In this document: piece by piece, positions 1-7,248 of the stretch
Numbering within the stretch: position 1 is the first letter of the stretch
Layout: every line of letters begins with the position of its first letter
Source of the DNA: Aquificota bacterium
GTDB lineage: Bacteria; Aquificota; Aquificia; Aquificales; Aquificaceae
Direction: 5' to 3'
Length of the DNA: 9,465 bases
Assembly (NCBI GenBank): GCA_013153455.1
Contig: JAADEK010000040.1
Location: 1-9,465 of the forward strand
Translations under genes and position numbers: made by a program
The notes under the pieces: generated by a model
Told to the model about the DNA's origin: nothing
Seen by the model: the letters and a program-made list of their open reading frames with translations, nothing else
Database searches by the model: none

Positions 1-1851
1 GCTTCAATCCTTGACATCAAATCACACCAAGCCCAAGAAATACTTGAGACTTTTGACCCCAGAGAGCGCCTAAAGAAGGTTCACAAGCTCCTTCAGGAAG
101 AGATAGGACTCCTTGAGGTAAAGCAGAGGATAAGCGAACTTGCCCGCGAGAAGATGGAAAAAGAGCAAAAGGAGTATTTCCTCCGCCAACAGCTCAAGGC
201 TATACAGGAAGAGCTCGGGGAAGCGGGAGGTATAAAGGCGGAGATAGAGGAATACAAGAAACGCTTTGAAGAGATTAAGAAATGCCTGCCCGAGGAGGGG
301 ATAAAGGAGATAGAGAAGAACCTAAAACGTCTTGAGCGCCTTCACCCCGACAGCGCGGAGGCGGGCGTCCTTAGGACGTGGCTTGACTGGGTTCTTGACC
401 TCCCTTGGTGTAAAAAGACAAAAGACAACTACGACTTGGAAAGGGCTAAGGAGATTCTTGACAGGGACCACTACGACCTTGAGAAGGTAAAGGAGCGTAT
501 ACTTGAATACCTCGCGATAAGAAAGCTCACCCAAGGAAAGGAAGCACCGACCCAGATAATGGCTTTCGTGGGTCCCCCCGGCGTGGGGAAGACATCACTG
601 GGAAGGTCCATAGCGGAGGCTCTCGGGAGGAAGTTCGTCCGTATAGCCCTCGGCGGTATACGCGACGAGGCGGAGATAAGGGGACACAGGAGGACATACG
701 TTGGCGCCATGCCCGGCAGAATCATACAAGCCATAAAGCAGGCGGGCACTAAAAACCCGGTGATAATGCTTGACGAGATAGACAAACTCGCGATATCCTT
801 CCAAGGAGACCCAGCCGCTGCTCTCCTTGAAGTCCTTGACCCCGAACAGAACAAAAAGTTCACGGACCTATACATAGGCATCCCCTTTGACCTCTCGGAG
901 GTGATATTCATATGCACGGGAAACAGGGCGGACACGATTCCGACCCCCCTCCTTGACAGGATGGAGCTCATAACCCTTTCGGGATACTCCGAAGAGGAAA
1001 AGCTCTTTATAGCGAAAAAGCACCTGATTCCCAAGCTCATACCCCTTCACGGGCTCAAGCCCGAGGAGGTTGAGTTTACGGACGATGCGATACTTGAAAT
1101 CATAAGGGGATACACCAGAGAGGCGGGGGTGAGAAATCTCCAAAGGCAAATATCCGCGGTTCTCAGGAAGCTCGCGGTCAAGAAACTAAGGGGTGAAAAG
1201 CCTCCCTTCAAGGTCACGCCCGAGCTGGTGAGGAAGCTCCTCGGCGTTCCCAGATACAGACCCGAAAAGGAGAAAAGACCGCTCGTCGGGGTCGCTACGG
1301 GTCTCGCTTGGACCGAAGTCGGCGGGGAGATAATGTTCATAGAAGCGACGAAGATGAAGGGAAAGGGGAACCTCGTTCTTACGGGTTCACTCGGGGACAT
1401 AATGAAGGAAAGCGCTCAAGCTGCGCTCTCTTACATCCGCTCAAAGGCGGAGGATTACGGCATAGACCCCGACACCTTCTCACAGGTTGACGTCCACGTC
1501 CACGTCCCGGAGGGAGCGGTTCCGAAAGACGGACCCTCCGCGGGCGTCGCCATAGCTACCGCCCTCCTTTCCCTCTTTACGGACATACCCGTTCGCATGG
1601 ACCTCGCGATGACCGGTGAAATCACGCTCAGGGGACGCGTCCTGCCCGTCGGGGGACTTAAGGAGAAGATACTCGCAGCAAAACGCGCGGGCATATACGA
1701 GGTAATATTGCCCGAAAAGAACAAGGACGAAGTCCTTGAGGAACTCCCCTCCTACGTGAGGGAAAAGATGAAACTCCATTTTGTTGACAACCTTGACGAG
1801 GTCTTCAAGAAGGCTCTCGTTAGGGAGCCCAAACCCGTCAAAGGGGGCTGA
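1..1851 (+). CDS. lon: Lon ATP-dependent serine protease, 5' end cut off by window
   Basis: Cytoplasmic AAA+ protease that unfolds and degrades damaged and short-lived regulatory proteins. The frame is open from base 1, so the first internal ATG at 154 is not the start. 616 residues are visible, numbered here from base 1. They cover the end of the substrate-binding region with its long coiled-coil (about 20-120, including the [17 protein letters not shown] segment), the AAA+ module and the C-terminal protease domain. Walker A is GPPGVGKT at 191-198 (Lys197), Walker B is IMLDEID with Asp258-Glu259. The Ser-Lys dyad is Ser513 in PKDGPSAG and Lys556 in GGLKEK, 43 residues apart as in E. coli Lon (Ser679, Lys722). 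The constant offset of about 166 to E. coli numbering implies that some 165-170 N-terminal residues lie to the left. Nothing is broken. The 3' end overlaps the convergent minus-strand gene by 14 bases. Any promoter is outside the window. Confidence 0.99.
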   Translation, partial: ASILDIKSHQAQEILETFDPRERLKKVHKLLQEEIGLLEVKQRISELAREKMEKEQKEYFLRQQLKAIQEELGEAGGIKAEIEEYKKRFEEIKKCLPEEGIKEIEKNLKRLERLHPDSAEAGVLRTWLDWVLDLPWCKKTKDNYDLERAKEILDRDHYDLEKVKERILEYLAIRKLTQGKEAPTQIMAFVGPPGVGKTSLGRSIAEALGRKFVRIALGGIRDEAEIRGHRRTYVGAMPGRIIQAIKQAGTKNPVIMLDEIDKLAISFQGDPAAALLEVLDPEQNKKFTDLYIGIPFDLSEVIFICTGNRADTIPTPLLDRMELITLSGYSEEEKLFIAKKHLIPKLIPLHGLKPEEVEFTDDAILEIIRGYTREAGVRNLQRQISAVLRKLAVKKLRGEKPPFKVTPELVRKLLGVPRYRPEKEKRPLVGVATGLAWTEVGGEIMFIEATKMKGKGNLVLTGSLGDIMKESAQAALSYIRSKAEDYGIDPDTFSQVDVHVHVPEGAVPKDGPSAGVAIATALLSLFTDIPVRMDLAMTGEITLRGRVLPVGGLKEKILAAKRAGIYEVILPEKNKDEVLEELPSYVREKMKLHFVDNLDEVFKKALVREPKPVKGG

Positions 1852-3328
1852 TTTCTATCCTGTATATCTCACCCCTGTTTTGTATCGGTATCGTCCCCTT
1901 GCTCCCCGTAATCACAAAGAGCCTTCCCCTGCTATCTTTGACTATAGCCTGTATAGCCTCCTCAAACTTCCTCCCCTTTAGCTTTATAGCTTCGTATACC
2001 TTACCCTTCCTCCTTATCACCGTCCAGAGCTCACCTTCGGTGAACTTCGTAAACCCGACGAGTTCAAAGATACTGCTTGATTTATTCTTGGCTACGAGCG
2101 GAAGAATCTCTTTAAACACCTTCGCAAAGTTTGGTCTCACGTAAAAGTAATACTTATCCCCCTCACCGTAGTCGTATACGCCGGGGATACTCGCGGTCGT
2201 GTAGGAAACACCAAAGCCGTCTTCCGAAAGGACTTCCTCGTTCCCCACAAATACCCTCAGTCTCCTCTCGCTATCAACGAAAACGAGAAGCTCGTCATAC
2301 CTTGAAGCCCCGTCTATCCTAAAGTCCGGGGGAAGGGAAAGGGCGTCTCCCTTCACGAGCTTTCCGTCTTTTACGTCAAAGGTGTAAACCTCACCCCAGG
2401 TTGCACCCTTCCCGAACTCTTGACCGACGAGAACCTTCCTTCCCTTTTCGTAGAAAATACCGAAGATGTAAGGTATGTTTTCCTCAACGAGGACGAGAGC
2501 GTTCCCTACGGGTTTGTAGAGTCCGCTGTTTGCGGAACCGTCCGAGACCGTGTTCACGAGAACCACACCGCCCTCCTGTGTTTCGTAGCACACGACCCCC
2601 ACGGGGTAGCCCGTGGGAAGGGCGTATGAGGTTATCTCAACCATGTCCGTCTTTAGAACCTCGTAAACCTTCAATTTGTCCGAGTAGAGGACTATCAGGT
2701 AGTCCTTTGAACCCCCGAAGAGTCTGCACACATCCGCGGAAAGCGGGAGGTCGTCAAGACTCCTCACGAGCCGAGCCTCAACCGCGTAGTCCTCAAAAAC
2801 CGCACCCCTCGGCACCCGAGCGCTGTACGGGAAGAAAGCGACGGGCTTTCCCTTGAAGCTCACCCCGTATCCCCCCTCAAGCTCCCTTACGATGTATTCA
2901 CACCCCTCCTCGTCCCTCTTTAGGTTCTCAACCACGGAACTGAGGGCGTAAAACCCTTCCTCACCCCCCACATAACACACGCTCCCGACCTTTAGCTTCG
3001 CCTTGTCCCCGGGCTTTATCCCCTCGTCCCTTATTATCCTCGCTACGGAAAACTTCTCTTTGGGCTCGGAGACCTCAACCGTCCCGACGTCCTTCTCCTC
3101 GTATCCGAGAACCTCCTTTGTCACGGGGTGAACGAGCGGTTCCCCCCTTTGTATTACCTCAAAAAGCTCCCCCTTAAAAGCCTTCCCCTTGGGAAGGTCA
3201 AGTATTACACGGTCCTTTTCCTTCTTGACTACGTAGCCCTCGCGCTTGAAGAACTCAAGGAGTTCTTCCGGAACGCGTGCGAAAACCGAGAAAGAAACCA
3301 CTAAAATCAAAAGGCTAAGGAGTCTCAT
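1838..3328 (-). CDS. Exported protein, FlgT-like N-terminal domain plus beta-propeller-like region, function unknown
   Basis: 496 residues, not recognised as a named family. Residues 1-17 form a typical signal peptide (Met-Arg, a Leu/Val/Phe core, then SVFA before the likely cut), so it should act in the periplasm or be attached outside. Residues about 40-117 carry a pattern I associate with small beta domains in flagellar FlgT-type and some VCBS/propeller envelope proteins: a VILDLPKG strand, a turn, [14 protein letters not shown], then VGTVEV, KFSVARI and GIKPGD. From about 185 to the end, the protein is repeating beta strands with Gly/Asp turns (for example [28 protein letters not shown]), as in a beta-propeller; no catalytic motif is visible. 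The start is supported by GGAGAGG about 7 bases upstream and the signal peptide that follows. It begins inside the last codons of leuB (14-base overlap), so it is probably translated from the leuB mRNA. The family suggestion is by eye and tentative; the reading frame is certain. Confidence 0.78.
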   Translation of the reverse strand: MRLLSLLILVVSFSVFARVPEELLEFFKREGYVVKKEKDRVILDLPKGKAFKGELFEVIQRGEPLVHPVTKEVLGYEEKDVGTVEVSEPKEKFSVARIIRDEGIKPGDKAKLKVGSVCYVGGEEGFYALSSVVENLKRDEEGCEYIVRELEGGYGVSFKGKPVAFFPYSARVPRGAVFEDYAVEARLVRSLDDLPLSADVCRLFGGSKDYLIVLYSDKLKVYEVLKTDMVEITSYALPTGYPVGVVCYETQEGGVVLVNTVSDGSANSGLYKPVGNALVLVEENIPYIFGIFYEKGRKVLVGQEFGKGATWGEVYTFDVKDGKLVKGDALSLPPDFRIDGASRYDELLVFVDSERRLRVFVGNEEVLSEDGFGVSYTTASIPGVYDYGEGDKYYFYVRPNFAKVFKEILPLVAKNKSSSIFELVGFTKFTEGELWTVIRRKGKVYEAIKLKGRKFEEAIQAIVKDSRGRLFVITGSKGTIPIQNRGEIYRIEISPL

Positions 3329-4409
3329 CGCGCAACCTCTCCATGTTGTAGATTATCCTGTCGGTCATCTCTTTGGTTCCTACGCGTTTTGTCCCCTCGC
3401 TCCAGATATCGGGCGTTCTGTAGCCTTCCTCAAGCGTCCTCTCTACCGCCTTCTCTATAAGGTCGTGAGCGGAGTCCATACCAAAAGAGTATTTGAGCAT
3501 CATACCCGCGGAGAGTATGGTCGCTATAGGGTTGGCTATACCCTTGCCCGCTATATCGGGCGCGGAACCGTGAACCGGCTCGTAAAGCGCGTATCTGTCC
3601 CCGACGCTCGCGGAGGGAAGCATGCCCAAGCTCCCCACCACGACCCCAGCCTCGTCCGAGAGTATATCACCGAAGATATTACCCGTCACTATCACGTCAA
3701 ATGAGGAGGGTCTCCTCACGAGTTGCATAGCGCAGTTGTCAACGTAAAGGTGCTCAAGCTCAACGTCCGGGAAGTTCTCCCTTTCCTCCTCAACGACCTG
3801 TCTCCAAAGGGCGCTCACCTCAAGAACGTTAGCCTTATCAACGCTCGTGAGCTTCTTTCTGCGCTTTCTCGCTATCTCAAAAGCCTTCCTTACGACCCTT
3901 CTTATCTCGTCCTCGTCATACTTCATCGTATTGAGCGCGTAGCGCTTCCCGCCCTCCTCAAATATACCCCTCGGCTCGCCGTAGTATATACCGGAAGTTA
4001 GCTCCCTAACGACGAGCATATCCGTCCCCCTAACGACCTCTTCCCTCAAGGGGGACGATGAGATGAGCGGTTCCCAAACCTTTGCGGGTCTGAGGTTAGC
4101 GTAAAGGTCAAGCTCCTTACGTATCCTTAAAAGACCCTTTTCCGGTCTTTTGTCGGTCGGGAGGTCGTCCCACTTCGGACCCCCGACCGCGCCCAGAAGT
4201 ATGGCGTCGGAGCGCTTACAAAGCTCAAGCGTCTCGTCCGGGAGGGGCGTTCCCGTTTTGTCTATAGCTTCTCCCCCTATCAAACCCTCCTCATACTCAA
4301 ACCTCACCCCATACAGCTCCGAAATCTTATCAAGAACCCTCAGCGCCTGCTCAACTATCTCCGGACCTATACCGTCACCCTTCAGGACAGCGATTTTGTA
4401 TGTTTTCAT
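3315..4409 (-). CDS. leuB: 3-isopropylmalate dehydrogenase
   Basis: Oxidises and decarboxylates (2R,3S)-3-isopropylmalate to 2-oxoisocaproate with NAD+, the third committed step of leucine synthesis, in the cytoplasm. 364 residues, normal for the family. The start is set at the ATG giving [17 protein letters not shown]; the frame runs upstream but only into carA, with non-homologous sequence. Substrate-binding residues by family pattern: Arg97, Arg107, Arg135 and Tyr142 ([12 protein letters not shown]), Lys192 (VDKANVL). Metal-binding aspartates: Asp224 (YVDNCAMQL), Asp248 and Asp252 ([10 protein letters not shown]). [15 protein letters not shown] at 280-294 is the cofactor loop, with Asp285 at the position that favours NAD over [15 protein letters not shown] and the substrate loop are of isopropylmalate rather than isocitrate dehydrogenase type. 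leuB is divergent from carA and is followed, with a 14-base overlap, by an exported beta protein of no obvious link to leucine. No other leu gene is in view. Confidence 0.98.
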   Translation of the reverse strand: MKTYKIAVLKGDGIGPEIVEQALRVLDKISELYGVRFEYEEGLIGGEAIDKTGTPLPDETLELCKRSDAILLGAVGGPKWDDLPTDKRPEKGLLRIRKELDLYANLRPAKVWEPLISSSPLREEVVRGTDMLVVRELTSGIYYGEPRGIFEEGGKRYALNTMKYDEDEIRRVVRKAFEIARKRRKKLTSVDKANVLEVSALWRQVVEEERENFPDVELEHLYVDNCAMQLVRRPSSFDVIVTGNIFGDILSDEAGVVVGSLGMLPSASVGDRYALYEPVHGSAPDIAGKGIANPIATILSAGMMLKYSFGMDSAHDLIEKAVERTLEEGYRTPDIWSEGTKRVGTKEMTDRIIYNMERLRDETP

Positions 4410-4432
4410 ACAGATGTATTTTAAAGGAGAAA

Positions 4433-4438
4433 AGTATA
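4433..4438 (-). promoter_or_regulatory. Candidate -10 box for leuB (TATACT)
   Basis: Read on the minus strand, TATACT sits 23 bases before the leuB ATG in the 43-base leuB/carA gap, which is clearly AT-rich against its surroundings. A transcript from here would have a leader of roughly 15-20 bases with no Shine-Dalgarno sequence. A second box, TAAAAT at 4418-4423, lies 8 bases before the ATG and would give a leaderless mRNA. No convincing -35 box is visible for either. Assigned from position and sequence only. Confidence 0.4.
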
Positions 4439-4447
4439 GAATAAAAT
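4435..4447 (+). promoter_or_regulatory. Candidate -10 region for carA (TATAGAATAAAAT)
   Basis: Overlapping -10-like words (TATAGA 4435-4440, TAGAAT 4437-4442, TAAAAT 4442-4447) end 5-12 bases before the carA ATG, so transcription would start at or just before the start codon. TGTATT at 4415-4420, 16 bases upstream of TAGAAT, is a weak possible -35 box. A purine run AAAGGAG at 4423-4429 looks like a Shine-Dalgarno sequence but is 23 bases from the ATG at 4453, too far to serve it. The region overlaps the leuB promoter candidate on the other strand. Confidence 0.4.
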
Positions 4448-4452
4448 CCAGT

Positions 4453-5574
4453 ATGAAAAAGACCGCCATCCTCGCCCTTGAAGACGGCTCATACTTCGTC
4501 GGATACTCCCTCGGGGCGGAGGGCGAAACGGGCGGTGAACTTATCTTCAACACCTCAATGACCGGCTACCAAGAGATTCTCACAGACCCCTCCTACAGGG
4601 GTCAGATAGTTGTGATGACATACCCCCAGATAGGGAACTACGGCGTAAACGACGAGGACGTAGAGAGCAAAGGCGTCCACGTGAGGGGCTTCGTCGTAAA
4701 GGAAGCCTTCGGTTTTTACTCAAACTGGAGGGCGACCGAAAGCCTTCACGACTACCTCAAAAGACACAACGTCGTCGGTATATGGGGTATAGACACGAGG
4801 GCTCTCGTAAAGAAAATACGCGAGAGGGGGACGATGAAGGGCGTAATATCAACCACAGAAAAGGACCCCGAAAAGCTCGTCCAAAAAGCCCGTCAACTTC
4901 CCGATATCTCCCAACTCAACCTCGTTGAGGAGGTCGCGACCGACAGAATCTACTACTGGAACGAGGGAGACTACGACCTGCTTAAAGGCTTTATAAAGAA
5001 AGAAAATAAAGGACCGCTTATCGCGGTGATAGATTTCGGCGTTAAGTTCAACATCCTGCGCAGGCTCGTCTCTGAGGGAGCGCGCGTTGTCGTCTTACCG
5101 CCGAAAAACGCAAATGAACTGATACCCGAGATTTCACCCGACGCTATCTTTCTCTCAAACGGACCCGGAGACCCCGAGAGGGTGGTAGAAGGGATAAGGC
5201 TCGTCAAACAATACGCGGGAAAGCTTCCCATACTCGGGATATGCCTCGGGTGCCAAATTATAGGGCTCGCCCTCGGTGCAAAAACGTATAAGCTGAAGTT
5301 CGGACACCACGGCGCGAATCACCCCGTGAAGGACTTAAGAACCGGCAGGATAAGCATAACCGCACAGAACCACAACTTCGCCATAGACCCGAAAACACTA
5401 CCCCCAGAACTTGAGATTACGCACGTAAACCTCCTTGACAACACCGTTGAGGGGATAAGGCACAAAAACCTCCCCGTGTTTGCGGTTCAGTTCCACCCCG
5501 AGAACTCACCCGGACCCCACGACGCTTACCCCCTCTTTAAGGAGTTTGTCTCCCTCGCGGGGGAAAAAGGATGA
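4453..5574 (+). CDS. carA: Carbamoyl-phosphate synthase small (glutaminase) subunit
   Basis: Hydrolyses glutamine and channels the ammonia to CarB, which makes carbamoyl phosphate for pyrimidine and arginine synthesis. 373 residues from the ATG giving [15 protein letters not shown]; the open frame extends upstream, but that part overlaps leuB and does not look like CarA. An in-frame ATG at 4414 would add 13 residues and is less likely. The N-terminal CarA domain (about 1-150) contains the [21 protein letters not shown] and GNYGVNDED signatures. The class I glutamine amidotransferase domain (about 185-370) has the nucleophile Cys264 in GICLGC, and His348 with Glu350 in [27 protein letters not shown] is intact. 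Residue 267, after the nucleophile, is Cys where most CarA proteins, such as that of E. coli (GICLGHQ), have His. Overlaps pyrB by ATGA, so the two are co-translated. carB is not in the window. Confidence 0.98.
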   Translation: MKKTAILALEDGSYFVGYSLGAEGETGGELIFNTSMTGYQEILTDPSYRGQIVVMTYPQIGNYGVNDEDVESKGVHVRGFVVKEAFGFYSNWRATESLHDYLKRHNVVGIWGIDTRALVKKIRERGTMKGVISTTEKDPEKLVQKARQLPDISQLNLVEEVATDRIYYWNEGDYDLLKGFIKKENKGPLIAVIDFGVKFNILRRLVSEGARVVVLPPKNANELIPEISPDAIFLSNGPGDPERVVEGIRLVKQYAGKLPILGICLGCQIIGLALGAKTYKLKFGHHGANHPVKDLRTGRISITAQNHNFAIDPKTLPPELEITHVNLLDNTVEGIRHKNLPVFAVQFHPENSPGPHDAYPLFKEFVSLAGEKG

Positions 5575-6446
5575 AAAGCCTCATAAGCGTGAGAGACCTA
5601 AAGAGGGAAGAAGTTGAGGAGATACTGCGCCTCGCGCGCGCCTACAAGGAAGGGAGAAGCAAAAGGATAGACGCAAGCGCGCTCTTTTTTTTTGCGGAAC
5701 CATCAACGAGGACGAGGCTTTCCTTTGAGAAATCCGCAAGGAGCCTCGGTATACAAACCTACAACGTAACGCACTCGGAAAGCTCCTCCGTAAAAGGGGA
5801 GAGCTTCTACGACACGCTAAAAACCCTTGAAGCCCTCGGATACGACTACGTCGTATTCAGGGTTCCGTTCGTTCTCTTCCCGTATGATGAGCTTACCCGA
5901 AGCCTCAACCTCAGGCTCATAAACGCGGGGGACGGGACACACCAGCACCCCTCCCAAGCCCTCATAGACCTCTTCACGCTTATGGAACGCTTCGGTGAGA
6001 TAAAGGGGCTTAGGGTTCTTTACGTGGGGGATATAAAGCACAGCAGGGTATTTCGTTCCGGAGCCTTTTTACTCCGTATGTTCGGGGCACGGGTCGGGGT
6101 CTGCGGACCCGCGACGCTAATACCGAGGAACACCGAAGCCCTCGGTGTTGAGAAGGTATTTCGGGAGCTTGACGAGGCTCTCCCTTGGGCTGACGTCGTT
6201 GTGTGGCTTCGTCTCCAAAAAGAGAGACAAAAGGAGAATTACGTTCCTTCGGAACGTTCATACTTTAAACAATTCGGGCTTACGAAGGAGCGCTATGAGA
6301 AGGTAAAGCTTTACATGCACCCGGGACCCGTTAACAGGAACGTTGATATAGACGAGGAACTCGTTTACGCGGAAAAGTCGCTCATATACGAGCAGGTAAA
6401 GAACGGGATACACGTGAGGAAGGCTATTTACGAGTTTTTGTGGTGA
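5571..6446 (+). CDS. pyrB: Aspartate carbamoyltransferase catalytic subunit
   Basis: Joins carbamoyl phosphate and aspartate to N-carbamoyl-aspartate, the committed step of pyrimidine synthesis, in the cytoplasm. 291 residues, slightly short of the usual 300-310. The carbamoyl-phosphate loop PSTRTR is at 44-49 and the SSSVKGES loop that supplies Ser and Lys from the neighbouring subunit at 71-78. HPSQALIDL starts at His126; MHPGPVNRNVDI near residue 247 is the aspartate-side loop, with Asn where many relatives have Gly (NRG). KHSRVFRS replaces the more common HSRVARSN. The sequence is of the kind that lacks a regulatory subunit, and no pyrI is present here. In Aquifex aeolicus this enzyme is known to form a complex with dihydroorotase (PyrC); that gene is not in view. 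The ATG lies in the carA stop (ATGA), preceded by GGGGGAAAAAGG. A run of nine T (5685-5693) encodes part of FFF. Confidence 0.98.
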   Translation: MKSLISVRDLKREEVEEILRLARAYKEGRSKRIDASALFFFAEPSTRTRLSFEKSARSLGIQTYNVTHSESSSVKGESFYDTLKTLEALGYDYVVFRVPFVLFPYDELTRSLNLRLINAGDGTHQHPSQALIDLFTLMERFGEIKGLRVLYVGDIKHSRVFRSGAFLLRMFGARVGVCGPATLIPRNTEALGVEKVFRELDEALPWADVVVWLRLQKERQKENYVPSERSYFKQFGLTKERYEKVKLYMHPGPVNRNVDIDEELVYAEKSLIYEQVKNGIHVRKAIYEFLW

Positions 6447-6462
6447 AGCAGGTGTTAAATTT

Positions 6463-6468
6463 TATAGT
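6463..6468 (+). promoter_or_regulatory. TATAGT box directly against the start codon at 6469
   Basis: TATAGT ends on the base before the ATG of the small Cys-rich gene, inside a 22-base AT-rich gap after pyrB. TTGTGG at 6438-6443, 19 bases upstream, is the only -35-like word and is poor. If it is a -10 box, transcription would start inside the coding region by about 6 bases, so either it serves an internal start or the likeness is chance. No Shine-Dalgarno sequence lies at normal distance from this ATG. Confidence 0.25.
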
Positions 6469-6789
6469 ATGAAAATAAAAGAGCTTTCCGAAAAACAAAA
6501 GGAATTCCTTAAGAATATCTTTGAGATAGACGAACTTCCCGAGGAAGAAGAGTTATCCCGGTTCCTCCGAGAGAGGAATTGCGAGCTATACGAGTGTCTC
6601 GGTTGCGGTAAGCTGATATTTCACGACAACTACGAGTTTTGGAACCTCTCGGATTGCTGTGATGATAACTCAAAGCTCGTGAGGGACGGACTGCTGTGCG
6701 AGGTTTGCTACGCAAAGAGCCCGGAGAATATGCGCCACTGGATTATGTTTCTCCCCTCCTGGTACCAAAGGGTTGATTTTGAGAAGTAA
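6469..6789 (+). CDS. Small Cys-rich protein, probable zinc binding, function unknown
   Basis: 106 residues, not recognised. Acidic and helical in the first third (EIDELPEEEELSRFLRER), then a Cys-rich middle: Cys38, Cys43, Cys46, Cys63, Cys64, Cys77 and Cys80. Cys43-x2-Cys46 and Cys77-x2-Cys80 form two knuckles spaced like a four-Cys zinc ribbon, with Cys38, His52 and the Cys63-Cys64 pair to spare. The C-terminus is Trp/aromatic rich (HWIMFLPSWYQRVDF). No signal peptide or membrane segment, so cytoplasmic. It follows pyrB by 22 bases and its TAA stop overlaps the ATG of the next gene (TAATG), so it is surely co-translated with the RNase H-fold gene. The start is the only ATG near the beginning; it has no good ribosome site. 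That it is a real gene is supported by codon use like its neighbours and by the tight junction. Zinc binding is inferred from spacing alone. Confidence 0.75.
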   Translation: MKIKELSEKQKEFLKNIFEIDELPEEEELSRFLRERNCELYECLGCGKLIFHDNYEFWNLSDCCDDNSKLVRDGLLCEVCYAKSPENMRHWIMFLPSWYQRVDFEK

Positions 6790-7232
6790 TGCCGAGTTTT
6801 TCGGATATAAACGAGGTTCGGGAGTTTATAAAAAGGACGGACCCAGACACGTCCATATACGTGGGCTGTGATTCGCGCCAGCAGAGGGACAAAACCGTCT
6901 TCGTGACGGTTATCGTCGTTCACCTCAGCTCAAAGCACGGGGCTAAGGTCTTCTGGAAGATGGAAAAGACACCTAAGATACACTCCCTGCGCCAGCGCCT
7001 GATGGAGGAGGTGAGCAGGGCGGTATACCACGCGCTCCTTATTGAGGACGTCGTGGGTGAGCGTCACTTTGAGGTTCACCTTGATATAAACCCCGACGAG
7101 AGCAGGGCGTCAAGCGTAATCCTGAGGGAAGCTATAGGTTACGTCCTCGCCCAAGGACTAAAACCCGTCGTAAAACCCGACGCCTTCGCAGCCTCCTGCG
7201 CTGCGGACTACATAACGGGTATGGGAGGCTAA
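6789..7232 (+). CDS. RNase H-like fold protein, DUF458/YkuK type
   Basis: 147 residues resembling the DUF458 (YkuK) family, which is predicted to have an RNase H-like fold; the biochemical role of the family is not established to my knowledge. Visible pattern: a first strand ending in Asp28 (SIYVGCDSRQ), further strands TVFVTVIVVHL and AKVFWKMEK, a helix with acidic residues (LRQRLMEEVSRA, 67-78), the central strand EVHLDINPDES with Asp99 and Asp103, and a C-terminal PDAFAASCAAD with Asp131 and Asp140. Asp28, an acidic residue of the helix, Asp99 and Asp131/140 are placed as the metal-binding acids of RNase H-like nucleases would be. The ATG overlaps the upstream TAA; only weak GAGAAG lies before it, so it probably depends on translation of the zinc-protein gene. 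The stop is 4 bases from the next gene. A nucleic-acid role is an inference from the fold. Confidence 0.82.
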   Translation: MPSFSDINEVREFIKRTDPDTSIYVGCDSRQQRDKTVFVTVIVVHLSSKHGAKVFWKMEKTPKIHSLRQRLMEEVSRAVYHALLIEDVVGERHFEVHLDINPDESRASSVILREAIGYVLAQGLKPVVKPDAFAASCAADYITGMGG

Positions 7233-7248
7233 AGGGGTGAACCCCTTT
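7231..7248 (+). promoter_or_regulatory. Hairpin over the GTG start of the methyltransferase gene
   Basis: AAAGGGG (7231-7237) and CCCCTTT (7242-7248) are perfect inverted repeats around a TGAA loop; a T-G wobble pair at 7230/7249 can extend the stem. The GTG start codon (7237-7239) has its first base in the stem and the rest in the loop. The Shine-Dalgarno GGGAGG at 7223-7228 stays outside. Such a stem-loop could slow or tune initiation. It is not followed by a T run, so it is not a terminator. Confidence 0.45.

Noticed and set aside
471..1040. Antisense open frames inside lon, such as 471-1040 on the minus strand
   Set aside because: Shadow frames of a strongly conserved gene; Ser/Arg-rich, no recognisable motif, no ribosome site.
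154..1851. Start of lon at the ATG at 154
   Set aside because: The frame is open from base 1 and the 51 codons before 154 read as typical Lon sequence; the gene simply enters from the left.
1826..1858. AGCCC/GGGCT repeat at the end of lon as a terminator
   Set aside because: Only a 5-bp stem with a 14-base loop followed by a weak ATTTCT; not convincing.
2401..2856. Plus-strand open frame inside the propeller gene
   Set aside because: Arg/Pro-rich composition typical of a shadow frame; the minus-strand protein has a signal peptide and ribosome site.
4150..4452. Longer carA frame starting at 4150
   Set aside because: The extra part is antisense to leuB and low-complexity Ser/Pro rich; CarA homology begins at 4453.
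4410..4553. Longer leuB frame starting at 4553
   Set aside because: The extra 48 residues lie antisense to the start of carA and do not resemble LeuB, which begins at the [17 protein letters not shown] start.
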